From Nonomuraea sp. MG754425 (GTDB lineage: Bacteria; Actinomycetota; Actinomycetes; Streptosporangiales; Streptosporangiaceae): a stretch of 33,467 nt of DNA. The notes under the pieces were generated by a model. It was given only the letters and a program-made list of their open reading frames with translations, did no database searches and had not been told where the DNA came from. Positions 8,301-16,623 of this stretch are shown in pieces. The stretch lies in the NCBI RefSeq assembly GCF_021699195.1, contig NZ_SSXE01000112.1, forward strand, positions 1 to 33,467, read 5' to 3'. The number at the start of each line of letters is the position of its first letter. The stretch's first letter is position 1. The translations under genes and the position numbers were made by a program.

Positions 8301-8374
8301 TTGGCTGTGAAAGTCGCACCCCGATATGCCCCTTTGGTAGATGCATGGAACGCTACGAGCGGCATGCATAGCGT
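8301..8374 (+). promoter_or_regulatory. Possible promoter and dyad upstream of GH39-like gene
   Basis: TTGGCT (8301-8306) and GATATG (8323-8328) are 16 bases apart and could be weak -35/-10 boxes. Downstream, atgcatg (8341-8347) and catgcat (8363-8369) form a 7-bp dyad, and acgcta (8350-8355)/tagcgt (8369-8374) form a second, interlocked one. Together they could be an operator just downstream of the start site. Confidence 0.3.
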
Positions 8375-8393
8375 AAGGATCGGGTGAGATCGG

Positions 8394-9779
8394 GTGGCAT
8401 CGACCAACGGGGGATCGTTCTGGCTCAGGCTCGGCCGGGTGACGGGGGTCACCGCCATGGCCGTGCTTCTCGCGAGCTGTGGGCTCGTGGGCGGAACGGA
8501 GCAGGGACCAGCGGCACCGCCGGACACCGGCGCCGCGACGCAGGCGCAGGCGCAGCCGAAGGAGACGACCCCGGCGGCGCGCCCGCCCGAGGTCGACGAG
8601 GGCTGGCCGCGCTGGGGCCTGACCCACACCGGCGTCAGCGCCAACAACGTCACCCGGGAGTTCGAGCAGGTCGTGGCCGGTGAGCTGGCCCGGACGCCGA
8701 TGATGCAGAACCAGCACATCATGGGCTTCGGCGCGCTCAACCCCGAGCCCTACCCCGGCCAGTACTACTGGGAGGACCTCGACAGCCGGATGAACCTCAT
8801 GCGGCAGTCGCGGGCCACCCCGGTCATCACGCTCTGCTGCGCGCCCGACTGGATGAAGGGCGGCCCCGAGGGTCCCACCGAGGACTCCGCCTGGGGCGAG
8901 CACCTGGAGGACGCCCCCTACCCCCAGCACTTCGACGACTTCGCGAAGCTGTCGGCGGCGGTCGCCGCGCGGTACAAGGACGTCAAGTACTTCATGGTGT
9001 GGAACGAGTTCAAGGGCTTCTGGAAGGACCACTCCAAGCCGGCGGACTACAAGGGCTACACCGAGATGTACAACAAGGTGTACGAGGCGGTGAAGCAGGT
9101 CCGTCCCGACGCGCAGGTGGGCGGCCCCTACATCGGCTTCGACAGCAACGCCAAGGGCGACTCGGAGCTGCGCGGTGACTGGGGGGTCGTCAACCAGAAC
9201 GTGCTCGACGCCTTCGACTACTGGTACGAGAACAAGAAGGGCGCGGACTTCGTCGTCGTGGACGGGGCCTCCGTCACCGACGCCCACGAACTGCTGCCGG
9301 ACGAGTTCGGGGCGCTGCGCAAGTTCTCCGACGTCACCACGTGGCTGCGCGAGAAGACCGACGGCCTGCCGGTCTGGTGGTCGGAGTGGTACTTCGAGCC
9401 CGAGGACGGCAGCACCGACTGGGAGGAGCCCAAGCGCCTGGCCGTGCAGGCCGCCTCGATGATCGAGTTCGCGGTCAGCGGGGCCGCCACCGCGCTCTAC
9501 TGGAACCCGCAGGCCAAGGAGGGCGCGTGCCAGGGCTGCCTGTGGGACCCGCGCAGCGGGGCCGAGACGCAGACCGGGCAGCTCGTGAGCAACTTCGTCA
9601 AGTGGTTCCCGGCGGGGGTCGCGCTCGACGCGGTCACCTCCTCCGAGCCCTCGGTCAGGGTGCTGGCCCAGCCGCAGCAGCTCCTGCTGGTCAACACCAC
9701 CGGCGGTGACGTCACCACGACCGTGGACGGCAAGGAGCACACGCTCAAGGCGTACGAGATCAAGTGGTCGGCCCGCTGA
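8394..9779 (+). CDS. Secreted lipoprotein, GH39-like clan GH-A glycosidase
   Basis: 461 residues. N-terminal lipoprotein signal with lipobox LLASC (lipid on the Cys near residue 28), a Pro/Ala/Gln linker, then a TIM barrel. Retaining clan GH-A features are visible: PVITLCCAPDWMKGG, the acid/base Glu in FMVWNEFKGFW and a probable nucleophile Glu in VWWSEWYFEP. A short beta domain follows at the C-terminus. This fits GH39 (xylosidase/iduronidase-type) or a neighbouring uncharacterised family; NEF replaces the common NEP. It is anchored outside the membrane. The GTG at 8394 fits the signal peptide, but the nearest purine run (aagga, 8375-8379) is rather far away. It follows the GH15 gene and overlaps the convergent TetR gene by 20 bases. 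Substrate is unknown. Confidence 0.82.
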   Translation: MASTNGGSFWLRLGRVTGVTAMAVLLASCGLVGGTEQGPAAPPDTGAATQAQAQPKETTPAARPPEVDEGWPRWGLTHTGVSANNVTREFEQVVAGELARTPMMQNQHIMGFGALNPEPYPGQYYWEDLDSRMNLMRQSRATPVITLCCAPDWMKGGPEGPTEDSAWGEHLEDAPYPQHFDDFAKLSAAVAARYKDVKYFMVWNEFKGFWKDHSKPADYKGYTEMYNKVYEAVKQVRPDAQVGGPYIGFDSNAKGDSELRGDWGVVNQNVLDAFDYWYENKKGADFVVVDGASVTDAHELLPDEFGALRKFSDVTTWLREKTDGLPVWWSEWYFEPEDGSTDWEEPKRLAVQAASMIEFAVSGAATALYWNPQAKEGACQGCLWDPRSGAETQTGQLVSNFVKWFPAGVALDAVTSSEPSVRVLAQPQQLLLVNTTGGDVTTTVDGKEHTLKAYEIKWSAR

Positions 9780-10374
9780 CCGTCACCCCGGACAGCCGGT
9801 CGAAGACCGCCCCGACGGCCCCGGGCAGCTCTTCCGGGCGATTCCCGGTGATCGCCCTGGCCGCGTAGAAGGCGGCCAGCCCCACCTCCGCGGCCAGGGC
9901 GGCCGTGTCGTGCCCGGAACCCTGGCCCACCAGCAGGTCGCGCAGCAGCTCGACGTGGCGGCGCTGCTTGATGACGCCGCGGGCCTGCAGCTCCGGGTGG
10001 CTGGCGACCAGCCGCTCGTGCCGCGTGTACGCCGCCGGATCGGCGGTCAGCATGCCGACGTAGGCGACGACGATCTGCCGCGTGCAGGCCAGCGCGGCGG
10101 GCAGTGACCCGCTGATGGGCTCGCGCGGCGCGGCCTGCTCCGCGAGCACCTCATCCAGTTCGCCGCCGTCGGCGAACACCACTTCCTGTTTGTCGCCGAA
10201 GTAGCGGAAGAACGTGGCCCGGCCCACCTGCGCCCGCTCGGCGATGTCGGAGACCGTCACCTTCTCGAAGCCACGCTCCTCGAACAGCGCGTGCGCCGCC
10301 TCGATGATCGCCTCCCGCGCGAGCCGCCGTTTGCGTGCCCTGAGAGATGCGCCGGGTACGGCTGGACGATCCAT
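9760..10374 (-). CDS. TetR-family transcriptional regulator
   Basis: 204 residues from ATG 10374. The TetR helix-turn-helix covers about residues 12-62 (AIIEAAHALFEERGF, then VSDIAERAQVGRATFFRYF), and a C-terminal ligand domain follows. The frame is open to 10464, but the longer version would read through the operator and promoter, so the shorter start is preferred. The Shine-Dalgarno is weak. It is divergent from the secreted SnoaL-like gene at 10455, and a near-perfect 30-base dyad lies between them, the standard arrangement for a repressor and its single target. The 3' end overlaps the convergent lipoprotein gene by 20 bases. Confidence 0.9.
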   Translation of the reverse strand: MDRPAVPGASLRARKRRLAREAIIEAAHALFEERGFEKVTVSDIAERAQVGRATFFRYFGDKQEVVFADGGELDEVLAEQAAPREPISGSLPAALACTRQIVVAYVGMLTADPAAYTRHERLVASHPELQARGVIKQRRHVELLRDLLVGQGSGHDTAALAAEVGLAAFYAARAITGNRPEELPGAVGAVFDRLSGVTVSGPTT

Positions 10375-10407
10375 GTGCTCAGTGTACGGAGTGCCACACC
10401 GCCAACG

Positions 10408-10440
10408 TATGATACTGAATCTCACAAGAGACTCAGTATC
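10408..10440 (+). promoter_or_regulatory. TetR operator with overlapping -10 box
   Basis: gatactgaatctc (10411-10423) and gagactcagtatc (10428-10440) are inverted copies matching at 12 of 13 positions around a 4-base centre. TATGAT (10408-10413) overlaps the left arm and fits a -10 hexamer. The right arm ends one base before the aaagga Shine-Dalgarno of the gene at 10455. Occupation should shut that gene off. Confidence 0.75.
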
Positions 10441-10454
10441 AAAGGAGTTCGTCC

Positions 10455-10997
10455 ATGAAGGCACGTTCCCTGCTGGCCGTCAGCGTGGCGGCGCTGGCTC
10501 TGGCCATGACCGGCCCGGCCGCCGCCTCCGCGAACCGCGGCGCCACCGCGTCCGCAGTCCGCGGCGTCACCGTGTCCGACACCGTCTCCGACACCGAGCG
10601 CCGGACGCGGGCGCTGGTCGCCGCGTTCGAGCACGAGGACGTCGCGGCGGTCTCGGCGATGTTGCGCGACGACAGCACGTTCGCGATCCCGCTGTCGTTC
10701 ACCGGCAGGAAGGAGGACGCCGCCCGCTTCACCGGCAGGGCCGAGGTGCTCGGATACGTCAAGAGCGCGTTCGCGACCATGGGTCGCATCGACTTCGTCG
10801 ACGTCAAGGTGAGCGTCATCGCCGGTGGCAAGACTTCGTTCGTCGAGGCCGAGGGCGACTTCACCACCGCGGACGGCCGGCCGTACCGGAACGTGTACGT
10901 CTATCGCTTCGACTGGCGCGGCGGGCGGATGGCGAACGGCCTGGAGTACGCCAACCCGATCACGTTCTGTAACACGTTCTCCGCGCCGGGCTGCTGA
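10455..10997 (+). CDS. Secreted SnoaL/NTF2-like protein
   Basis: 180 residues. Shine-Dalgarno aaagga (10441-10446) then ATG. A Sec signal peptide (MKARSLLAVSVAALALAMTG) probably ends after an Ala-rich site near residue 25. The mature part has the alpha+beta cone fold pattern of SnoaL/NTF2-like proteins: a helix with TRALVAAFEHEDVAAVSAML, then alternating strands around FVEAEGDF and VYVYRFDW. Two C-terminal cysteines may pair. SnoaL-like proteins may be enzymes or only ligand binders, and no decisive catalytic residue can be named. It is probably repressed by the divergent TetR protein through the dyad at 10411-10440, so it may respond to a small molecule. Confidence 0.8.
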   Translation: MKARSLLAVSVAALALAMTGPAAASANRGATASAVRGVTVSDTVSDTERRTRALVAAFEHEDVAAVSAMLRDDSTFAIPLSFTGRKEDAARFTGRAEVLGYVKSAFATMGRIDFVDVKVSVIAGGKTSFVEAEGDFTTADGRPYRNVYVYRFDWRGGRMANGLEYANPITFCNTFSAPGC

Positions 10998-11006
10998 CCG
11001 ACCCCT

Positions 11007-11038
11007 GTGGCGTGCCCTGGGGAACCGGGGTGCGCCAC
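11007..11038 (+). terminator. Hairpin downstream of SnoaL-like gene
   Basis: gtggcg (11007-11012) pairs with cgccac (11033-11038), continued by ccc/ggg inside after a 2x2 mismatch. It lies ten bases after the stop at 10997. A short T5 run occurs further on (about 11054-11058), so it is a plausible though imperfect intrinsic terminator. Confidence 0.4.
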
Positions 11039-11120
11039 GGCTCCTTCACACGGTTTTTCGGGTGATCTTTCTAGGCTCGTCCACGAAAGTCGTGATTCGG
11101 GGGAAGGAACCGCGCCCAGC

Positions 11121-11822
11121 ATGCCCGACAAGTCCATCCGGCTCGTGGTGCCGATCGTCGTCATCAGCGGGGTGGCCGCCGCCGCGACGGGAGCCGAGCT
11201 CCTGTACGGCCACCCGGCCGATCCTCCGCCGGCGGCGGCCACGACTGTCACACCGGCCAGGCCGAGCCCGCCGCCCGAGCCGGCCGCCGCCACGCTCGGC
11301 CTGGTCCGCGTCGACTACCGCCTGACCCGGCTGTCCCAGCTCGCCAGTAATCAGCTCGCCGTCTGGATCGAGGACGCGGACGGCGGCTACGTCCGCACCC
11401 TCTTCGCCACCAGCTACACCGCCAACGGCGGCTACGTGCGCCGCCCGATGTCGCTCCCGCTCTGGCGCGAGCGCGCGAACTGGGAGCGGGCCACGGAGGC
11501 GGAGGTCCGGAGCGCCAGCCGGCCCGCCCAGGACAGCGGCGCCCACTCCCTCTACTGGGACGGCACCGACCACCAGGGCCGCCCCGTGCCCGCCGGCACC
11601 TACGTCTACCGGGTCGAGGGCAACCTCCTGTGGGAGAACCGGGTCCTGTTCACCGGCTCGATCACGCTCGGGGACACGGCCGACTCCTCCACGGCCGGCG
11701 TTGAGTACCTGCCGGACGCCGCCCGCGCGGAAGGCGAGATGATCGCCGAGGTCAGGGCCGCGTTCCTGCCGGGCGAGCCGCTCGACCCCGCGACGGTGAC
11801 GACCTTCACCCGGGGCTCCTGA
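11121..11822 (+). CDS. DUF2271-like membrane-anchored protein, coupled to ferric reductase
   Basis: 233 residues. A single N-terminal hydrophobic segment (about 7-28) acts as signal or anchor, followed by a Pro/Ala/Thr linker and a DUF2271-type domain. Typical features are NQLAVWIEDADGGYVRTLF, LPLWRERANW, SLYWDGTDHQGRPVPAGTY and a terminal strand region. The function is not established; relatives are found beside flavin-transfer and membrane redox genes, and the WDGTDHQG-PVPAGTY part resembles FlgD-like beta modules. The aagga at 11104-11108 is about 12 bases from the ATG, rather far. The stop TGA overlaps the ATG of the next gene by one base, so the two are translationally coupled. Confidence 0.75.
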   Translation: MPDKSIRLVVPIVVISGVAAAATGAELLYGHPADPPPAAATTVTPARPSPPPEPAAATLGLVRVDYRLTRLSQLASNQLAVWIEDADGGYVRTLFATSYTANGGYVRRPMSLPLWRERANWERATEAEVRSASRPAQDSGAHSLYWDGTDHQGRPVPAGTYVYRVEGNLLWENRVLFTGSITLGDTADSSTAGVEYLPDAARAEGEMIAEVRAAFLPGEPLDPATVTTFTRGS

Positions 11823-13099
11823 TGCGGGCGGCGGCCAACCCCGCAGGCGAGGCGGCCCCGCGCCGCGCGGGCGGGCGGCGGCGCGCTCCCCGGGCCCGCC
11901 CGCTGCGGCTGCGGTGGCTGGCGGCGGCGATCGTCCTCACGGCGCTCCCGTTCGCCTACCCCCTCTTCCGCCCGGACCTGGTGGGCGGCCCGCTCCCCGG
12001 CGCGGCGGGCGTCATGGGCCTGCTGGGCGCGCTGGCCATGTGGTGGCAGGTGCTGCTGGGCGCCCGCCAGGTGTCGGCACGGTTCAGCGCCGACCGGGGC
12101 CGGCTCGTGACGGCCCACGTCTGGCTGGGCGCGGGCGGGGCCTTCCTCGTCCTGCTCCACCCGCTGCTGGAGATGGTCGTCGACCGCCACGGCCCGGTCT
12201 ACCTCGTCGCGTTCGACTTCACCTGGGTCGAGTCCACCCACACCTCGCTCGGCCGGCTGGCGCTGCTGATGTTCGTGCTGGTCTGGCTGAGCAGCACGCT
12301 GCTGCGCGCCCTGGCCCGCCACCGCCTCTGGCAGCGGGTGCACTACCTGTCCTATCCCGTCGTGGCGCTGGTCTTCCTGCACGCGTACGGGATCGGCACG
12401 TTCCTGGCCGAGCTGCCGTGGCTGCGGGCGTACTGGCTGGGGCTGGCGGCGGCGTTCGCGGGGGTGGCGCTCTGGCGGGTGGTCAGCCCGCTGCGGGCCG
12501 CCCGCTACCGGCTGGCCGGCGTGCGGCGGGCCGCCGGCGGCGTGACCGTCTACCGCCTGCGCGGGACGGGCGTCCACCCGCTGCCCGGCCAGTTCTGCCA
12601 CCTGCGCACCGCGCTCCTGGAGCGCTCGCACCCCTTCAGCGTGGTCCGGGCGCGGGACGGCGAGCTGGTGTTCGCGATCAAGGACGCGGGCCCGTTCACC
12701 GCGCGCCTGCGCGAACTGCCCCTGGGCGCGACGGTGCTGGTGGACGGCCCGTACGGCACGTTCACCCGCGAGGCCCAGCTCGCCGCCGGGCCGGTGGTGC
12801 TGGTGGCCGGCGGGATCGGCATCACCCCGTTCGTGGAGCTGGCCCTGCGCCACCCGGACGCCGTGCTCTTCCACGCCGGCCGTCACCCGAGCGACCTCGG
12901 GAGCCGGCTCGGCCCCCGCTACCACTTCGCCCACCCGGACGAGCGGCGGCTGAGCGCCGCCCGGGTCGCCGGGCACGCCCCCGGGGACGCCGCGTACTTC
13001 GTCTGCGGCGGCCCCGGGTTCGTGACGGGCATGGTCAGGGACCTGCGGGCGCACGGCGTCCCGGCGGGGCGGCTGTTCAGCGAGCGGTTCGAGTGGTGA
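11822..13099 (+). CDS. Ferric reductase-like flavocytochrome (heme b membrane domain plus FAD/NAD(P) FNR domain)
   Basis: 425 residues. After a basic N-terminus come about six membrane helices with the paired histidines of the ferric reductase/NOX fold: His99 and His113 on one helix, His174 and His187 on another, enough for two b hemes. The cytosolic ferredoxin-reductase part (about 215-425) has PGQFCHLR, the FAD-binding HPFSVVRA, GPYGTF, the NAD(P) motif AGGIGITPF and a terminal VCGGPGFVTGMV. It should carry electrons from NAD(P)H across the membrane. There is no 2Fe-2S domain. It is coupled to the DUF2271 gene (TGATG), so the external DUF2271 protein may be the electron partner. The acceptor (iron, oxygen, quinone or flavin) is unknown. 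Confidence 0.88.
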   Translation: MRAAANPAGEAAPRRAGGRRRAPRARPLRLRWLAAAIVLTALPFAYPLFRPDLVGGPLPGAAGVMGLLGALAMWWQVLLGARQVSARFSADRGRLVTAHVWLGAGGAFLVLLHPLLEMVVDRHGPVYLVAFDFTWVESTHTSLGRLALLMFVLVWLSSTLLRALARHRLWQRVHYLSYPVVALVFLHAYGIGTFLAELPWLRAYWLGLAAAFAGVALWRVVSPLRAARYRLAGVRRAAGGVTVYRLRGTGVHPLPGQFCHLRTALLERSHPFSVVRARDGELVFAIKDAGPFTARLRELPLGATVLVDGPYGTFTREAQLAAGPVVLVAGGIGITPFVELALRHPDAVLFHAGRHPSDLGSRLGPRYHFAHPDERRLSAARVAGHAPGDAAYFVCGGPGFVTGMVRDLRAHGVPAGRLFSERFEW

Positions 13100-13101
13100 G
13101 G

Positions 13102-14238
13102 TCAGACATACCCGGTCGAGCCGTCGGGACGGATCGGCAGCACCCGCTCCCAGCGCACGTAGTCGTCGCTCGCCAGCGCCGACTCGTCGATCTCCACACC
13201 CCAGCCGGGACGGTCGGGCCGCAGCTCCAGGTACCCGTCCACCGGCAGGTACGGGTCGGGGCACCAGGTGGTCTCGCACGGCTTGTACTCGACCAGCTTG
13301 AGCCCGTGGTGGTTGGCGGCGAAGTGCACGTTCACCGCCGTCGCCAGCGGGCCCATCGGGTTGTGCGGGGCCACGCTCGCGAAGTGGGTCTCCGCGATCG
13401 TGGCGATCCTGCGCATCTGGGCCAGCCCGCCGACCACGCACACGTCCGGCTGCACGATGTCCGCGCCGCCCGCCGTCAGCAGGGCCAGGAAGTCCTGCGG
13501 CAGGAACAGCGACTCGCCGGTGGCCAGCGGCACGTCGAGCTGGGAGCGCAGGTGCCCCCAGGCCGGCAGGTACTCGGGCCTGAGCGGCTCCTCGAACCAC
13601 AGCGGGTCGTACGGGGCCAGCGCGTTGCCGAGCTGGATCGCCTGGCGCGGCTCGAAGATGCGGGCGTGCGCCTCGAAGGCGAACTCCCACTCCGGCGGAT
13701 GGATCGAGCGGATCTCGGCGAAGTAGTCGGCCGCCTCCTTGACCACGTTGCCCCAGCGGCCCGCGTGGATGTCCCTGCGGTAGGGGCTGAGCTTGAAGGC
13801 GGTGAAGCCGTAGCGCTCGTTCAGCTCCTGGGTGAGGTCGAGGCAGACGGGCGGGTCGGGCGCGGTGTAGACGCCGCAGTAGACGGGCACGCGGTCGCGT
13901 ACGTTGCCGCCGAGCAGCATGTAGACCGGCAGCCCCGCCGCCTTGCCCGAGATGTCCCACAGCGCCTGGTCGATGGCCGCGATGGCGGCCAGCCCGATCG
14001 CGCCGGGCGGGAAGCGCGCCTCCTGCAGCAGCCGCCGCACGACGTACTCCACCCGGCGCGGATCCACGCCCTCGATCTGCTGGAACATGTACTCGAGCAC
14101 CGGGATGAGCGCGTGGTCGGGGCCGTGGTTGTACGCCTCGCCCCAGCCGGACACGCCCTCGTCGGTCTCCACCTTCACCAGCAGGCGCGGGCGGACGTCC
14201 ACGCGCTGCATGTACGTCCGCAACGCGGTGATCTTCAT
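13102..14238 (-). CDS. Enolase-superfamily sugar-acid dehydratase (mandelate racemase/galactonate dehydratase-like)
   Basis: 378 residues. Metal-dependent enzyme that should abstract the alpha proton of a sugar acid and eliminate water to a 2-keto-3-deoxy acid. The capping domain (1-120) is followed by a barrel with Lys149 in FKLSPYR, metal/base pair Glu189-x-His191 (FEAHARI), WFEEP (214-218), GES (Glu242), His292 in APHNPMGP and Glu317 in LVEYK. The acid-x-His pattern matches galactonate dehydratase-type members, with Glu where Asp is more common. Shine-Dalgarno aggagg precedes ATG 14238. That ATG overlaps the stop of the DapA-family gene by four bases (ATGA), so it is the third gene of a coupled operon. 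The exact sugar acid is not predictable. Confidence 0.9.
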   Translation of the reverse strand: MKITALRTYMQRVDVRPRLLVKVETDEGVSGWGEAYNHGPDHALIPVLEYMFQQIEGVDPRRVEYVVRRLLQEARFPPGAIGLAAIAAIDQALWDISGKAAGLPVYMLLGGNVRDRVPVYCGVYTAPDPPVCLDLTQELNERYGFTAFKLSPYRRDIHAGRWGNVVKEAADYFAEIRSIHPPEWEFAFEAHARIFEPRQAIQLGNALAPYDPLWFEEPLRPEYLPAWGHLRSQLDVPLATGESLFLPQDFLALLTAGGADIVQPDVCVVGGLAQMRRIATIAETHFASVAPHNPMGPLATAVNVHFAANHHGLKLVEYKPCETTWCPDPYLPVDGYLELRPDRPGWGVEIDESALASDDYVRWERVLPIRPDGSTGYV

Positions 14239-15152
14239 GCTGCTCCCTCCTGCCAGGTGGCCAGGATCGAGGCCACTTCGTCCCGCACGGAGGCCGGCAG
14301 CGCCCGGCTCGGCGGGCGGACGTCGCCGCGGCACAGCCCGAGCTGCGCCAGGGCCTCCTTGACCACGGCCACGTTGTCGGCCGAGGAGTCCGCTCCACGC
14401 AGCTCCTCGAACCGTCTGATCAGCTCCCATACCTCCATCGCGGCGGCGTAGTCGCCGGCCCGCAGCGCGTCGCGCATGCGCAGCGTCAGCCCGGGGACCG
14501 CGGTGACCAGCCCGGAGGTGAACCCGCGGGCCCCGACCGCCCAGTACGCGGGCGTGTACGGCTCCGCCAGCCCGCACAACCAGGCGAACCGGTCCAGCCC
14601 GGCGTCCCGCGCCACCGACGCGAAGCGCACCGGGTCGGGCACCGCGTACTTGACGCCGACCACGTTCGGGCACGCCTCGCCCAGCCGGGCCACCTGCGCG
14701 CCGGTGATCCGCGGGTCGCGGACGTACGGCACGACGCCCAGGTCCGGCACCGCCTCGGCGATCCGCCGGTGGTAGTCGACCCACCCCTCGGCCGCCACGT
14801 ACGGGTGCACCGGCTGGTGCACCATCACCATGCGGGCGCCGTGCTCGCCGGCGTGCCGGGCGGACTCCACCGCCGAGGGCACGTCCAGCCCCACCCCGGC
14901 CAGCACGGTCGCGTCGTCGCCGGCCGCGGCGGCGGTGGACTCCAGCACCTGCCGCCGCTCGTCCGGCGTCAGCGCGTAGAACTCGCCGGTGTTGCCGTTG
15001 GGCGTGATGACCCGCACGCCCGCGTCGATCAGCCGGCGCACCAGCTTGGCGTTCGCGTCGAGATCGACGGCGCCGTCCGCGTCGAAGGGCGTCACGGTGA
15101 CGGCCGCGATGTCGTTGAGCGTCCTGGTCAGGACGCGTATCTCGGTGGGCAT
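14235..15152 (-). CDS. DapA-family Schiff-base lyase/dehydratase
   Basis: 305 residues. (Beta/alpha)8 enzyme of the dihydrodipicolinate synthase/N-acetylneuraminate lyase family. Lys168 (VGVKYAVPD) is the Schiff-base lysine and Tyr143 (VVPYVRDP) the catalytic tyrosine; the substrate loop is NGNTGEFYAL. Because it is sandwiched between a sugar-acid permease and an enolase-superfamily dehydratase, it most likely acts on the 2-keto-3-deoxy acid made by that dehydratase. That could be cleavage to pyruvate plus an aldehyde, or, if the substrate is an aldarate, dehydration/decarboxylation as in KdgD. A lysine-biosynthesis role is unlikely here. ATG 15152 starts four bases after the permease stop, with agagg inside the permease gene as Shine-Dalgarno. 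Confidence 0.9.
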   Translation of the reverse strand: MPTEIRVLTRTLNDIAAVTVTPFDADGAVDLDANAKLVRRLIDAGVRVITPNGNTGEFYALTPDERRQVLESTAAAAGDDATVLAGVGLDVPSAVESARHAGEHGARMVMVHQPVHPYVAAEGWVDYHRRIAEAVPDLGVVPYVRDPRITGAQVARLGEACPNVVGVKYAVPDPVRFASVARDAGLDRFAWLCGLAEPYTPAYWAVGARGFTSGLVTAVPGLTLRMRDALRAGDYAAAMEVWELIRRFEELRGADSSADNVAVVKEALAQLGLCRGDVRPPSRALPASVRDEVASILATWQEGAA

Positions 15153-15156
15153 CTGG

Positions 15157-16488
15157 TCAACCTCTGCTCTCTGCGGGGATCGTCTCGTTCAGCGGCCGGA
15201 CCCGCACCATGAAGCCGTAGATCAGCGTGCCCAGAATGGCCATCACCCCGGCGAAGATCATCGGCCCGGTGTACGAGTTGCCGCTCATCGTCAGGAAGAA
15301 CCCGATGAGGATCGGGCTGATGATGTTGCCGATCTGCGAGCCGAAGTTCTGGAAGCCCGCGACCGACCCGACCACCGAAGGGGCGGGGGCGACCTCGGCC
15401 GGCAGGCTGAGGATGGCGGCCCCGGCGAAGGAGTGGGCGCAGTTGCTGATCGACAGCAGCACCATCACGGCCAGGTTGCCGTCCACGAAGATGGTCAGCG
15501 TGATCGTCGAGGCCAGCAGCATGCCGGTGATGATCGGCAGCTTGCGGGCGCGGCCGATGGGCACGCCGCGGCGTACCAGCCAGTCGGAGAACGCGCCGCC
15601 CGCGACGGTCGCGCCCACGGCCAGCAGCGCCGGGATCGAGCCGAACACGCCCAGCTCCAGGATCGTGAAGCCGCGGTCCTCGACCAGGTAGCTCGGATAC
15701 CACGTCAGGAAGAACGCGCCGGTCGCCGAGCGGCAGATGTAGCCGAGCACCAGCCCCCAGATGGTGGGGTAGCGCAGCAGCTCCACCCAGCGCATCCGCG
15801 GCCCGGTCTCGGGCACGGCGGCGTCGCCGCCCTCGATGTAGTCGAGTTCGGCCTGTGAGATGCGCGGATGCTCGCGCGGCGAGCGGTAGATCATCCACCA
15901 GCCGACCACCCAGGCCATGCCGGCCACGCCGATCACCACGAACGCCGCCCGCCAGCCGAAGGCGGCGATCAGCGCGGTGACGACCGGCACGGACAGGGCC
16001 ACGCCGACCTGCTGTCCGGTGTCGAAGAGGCTGGAGGCCAGCGCCCGCTCCCTGCGCGGGAACCAGGTGGCGACGACCTTGACGTTGGCCGGTTGCACGG
16101 GGGCCTCGCCCATGCCGAGGCCGAGCCGGGTCACCAGCAGCGTGCCGACGCCGTGGGCCAGGGCCGTGGCGGCGGTCCACAGCGACCACCACACGACGGC
16201 GATCGGGTAGATGACGCGCGGGCCGAACCGGTCGAGCAACCACCCGGAGGGGAGCTGGAAGATCGCGTAGGTCCAGAAGAACGAGCTGAGCAGGATGCCT
16301 TTCGTGGTCTGGTCGAAGCCCAGCTCGTCCTGCATGTAGGTGCTGGCGACGCTGAGGGCGGACCGGTCGAGGTAGGCGATGGTCAGGCCGAGGCCCGACA
16401 GGGTGATGATGGTCCAGCGAAGTCGGGACCGTGCGCGGCGGGCTGTCGCGGGCACGGCGGGGGTGGGTGTTGCGGAGTTAGACTGCAT
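15157..16488 (-). CDS. MFS permease, anion:cation symporter type (sugar-acid uptake)
   Basis: 443 residues with about twelve membrane helices and a central cytoplasmic loop rich in charged residues (SPREHPRISQAELDYIEGG). The first helix ends YLDRSALSVA and the loop 2-3 signature is GWLLDRFGPR, as in the ACS family, whose members take up galactonate, glucarate, galactarate and similar acids. It should import the substrate for the two downstream enzymes by proton symport. ATG 16488 follows ggag with good spacing; the longer open frame upstream lacks membrane sequence and is ignored. It is the first gene of a three-gene operon and is divergent from the GntR regulator. Its leader contains two hairpins (16624-16679). 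Confidence 0.92.
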   Translation of the reverse strand: MQSNSATPTPAVPATARRARSRLRWTIITLSGLGLTIAYLDRSALSVASTYMQDELGFDQTTKGILLSSFFWTYAIFQLPSGWLLDRFGPRVIYPIAVVWWSLWTAATALAHGVGTLLVTRLGLGMGEAPVQPANVKVVATWFPRRERALASSLFDTGQQVGVALSVPVVTALIAAFGWRAAFVVIGVAGMAWVVGWWMIYRSPREHPRISQAELDYIEGGDAAVPETGPRMRWVELLRYPTIWGLVLGYICRSATGAFFLTWYPSYLVEDRGFTILELGVFGSIPALLAVGATVAGGAFSDWLVRRGVPIGRARKLPIITGMLLASTITLTIFVDGNLAVMVLLSISNCAHSFAGAAILSLPAEVAPAPSVVGSVAGFQNFGSQIGNIISPILIGFFLTMSGNSYTGPMIFAGVMAILGTLIYGFMVRVRPLNETIPAESRG

Positions 16489-16623
16489 TCGAGCTCCAGG
16501 CTGCAGGTCAGTGCAGTGACCACGCCGGACCGCCGGCTCGCCAGCCCGCCGGTCGCCGCGCCAACGGCGTTCCGACGGGGATCCGTCCGGTCCGGGGTGT
16601 TCGAGTGAACGGAGCCGTCTCGC

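Noticed and set aside
5787..9740. 1317-residue open frame on the minus strand across GH15 and GH39-like genes
   Set aside because: Only the last 181 codons (carbonic anhydrase) look like protein. The rest is antisense to two well-recognised genes and is open only because of high GC.
11606..14398. 930-residue minus-strand open frame across the ferric reductase and enolase genes
   Set aside because: It is out of frame with the enolase gene and antisense to the reductase; low-complexity composition.
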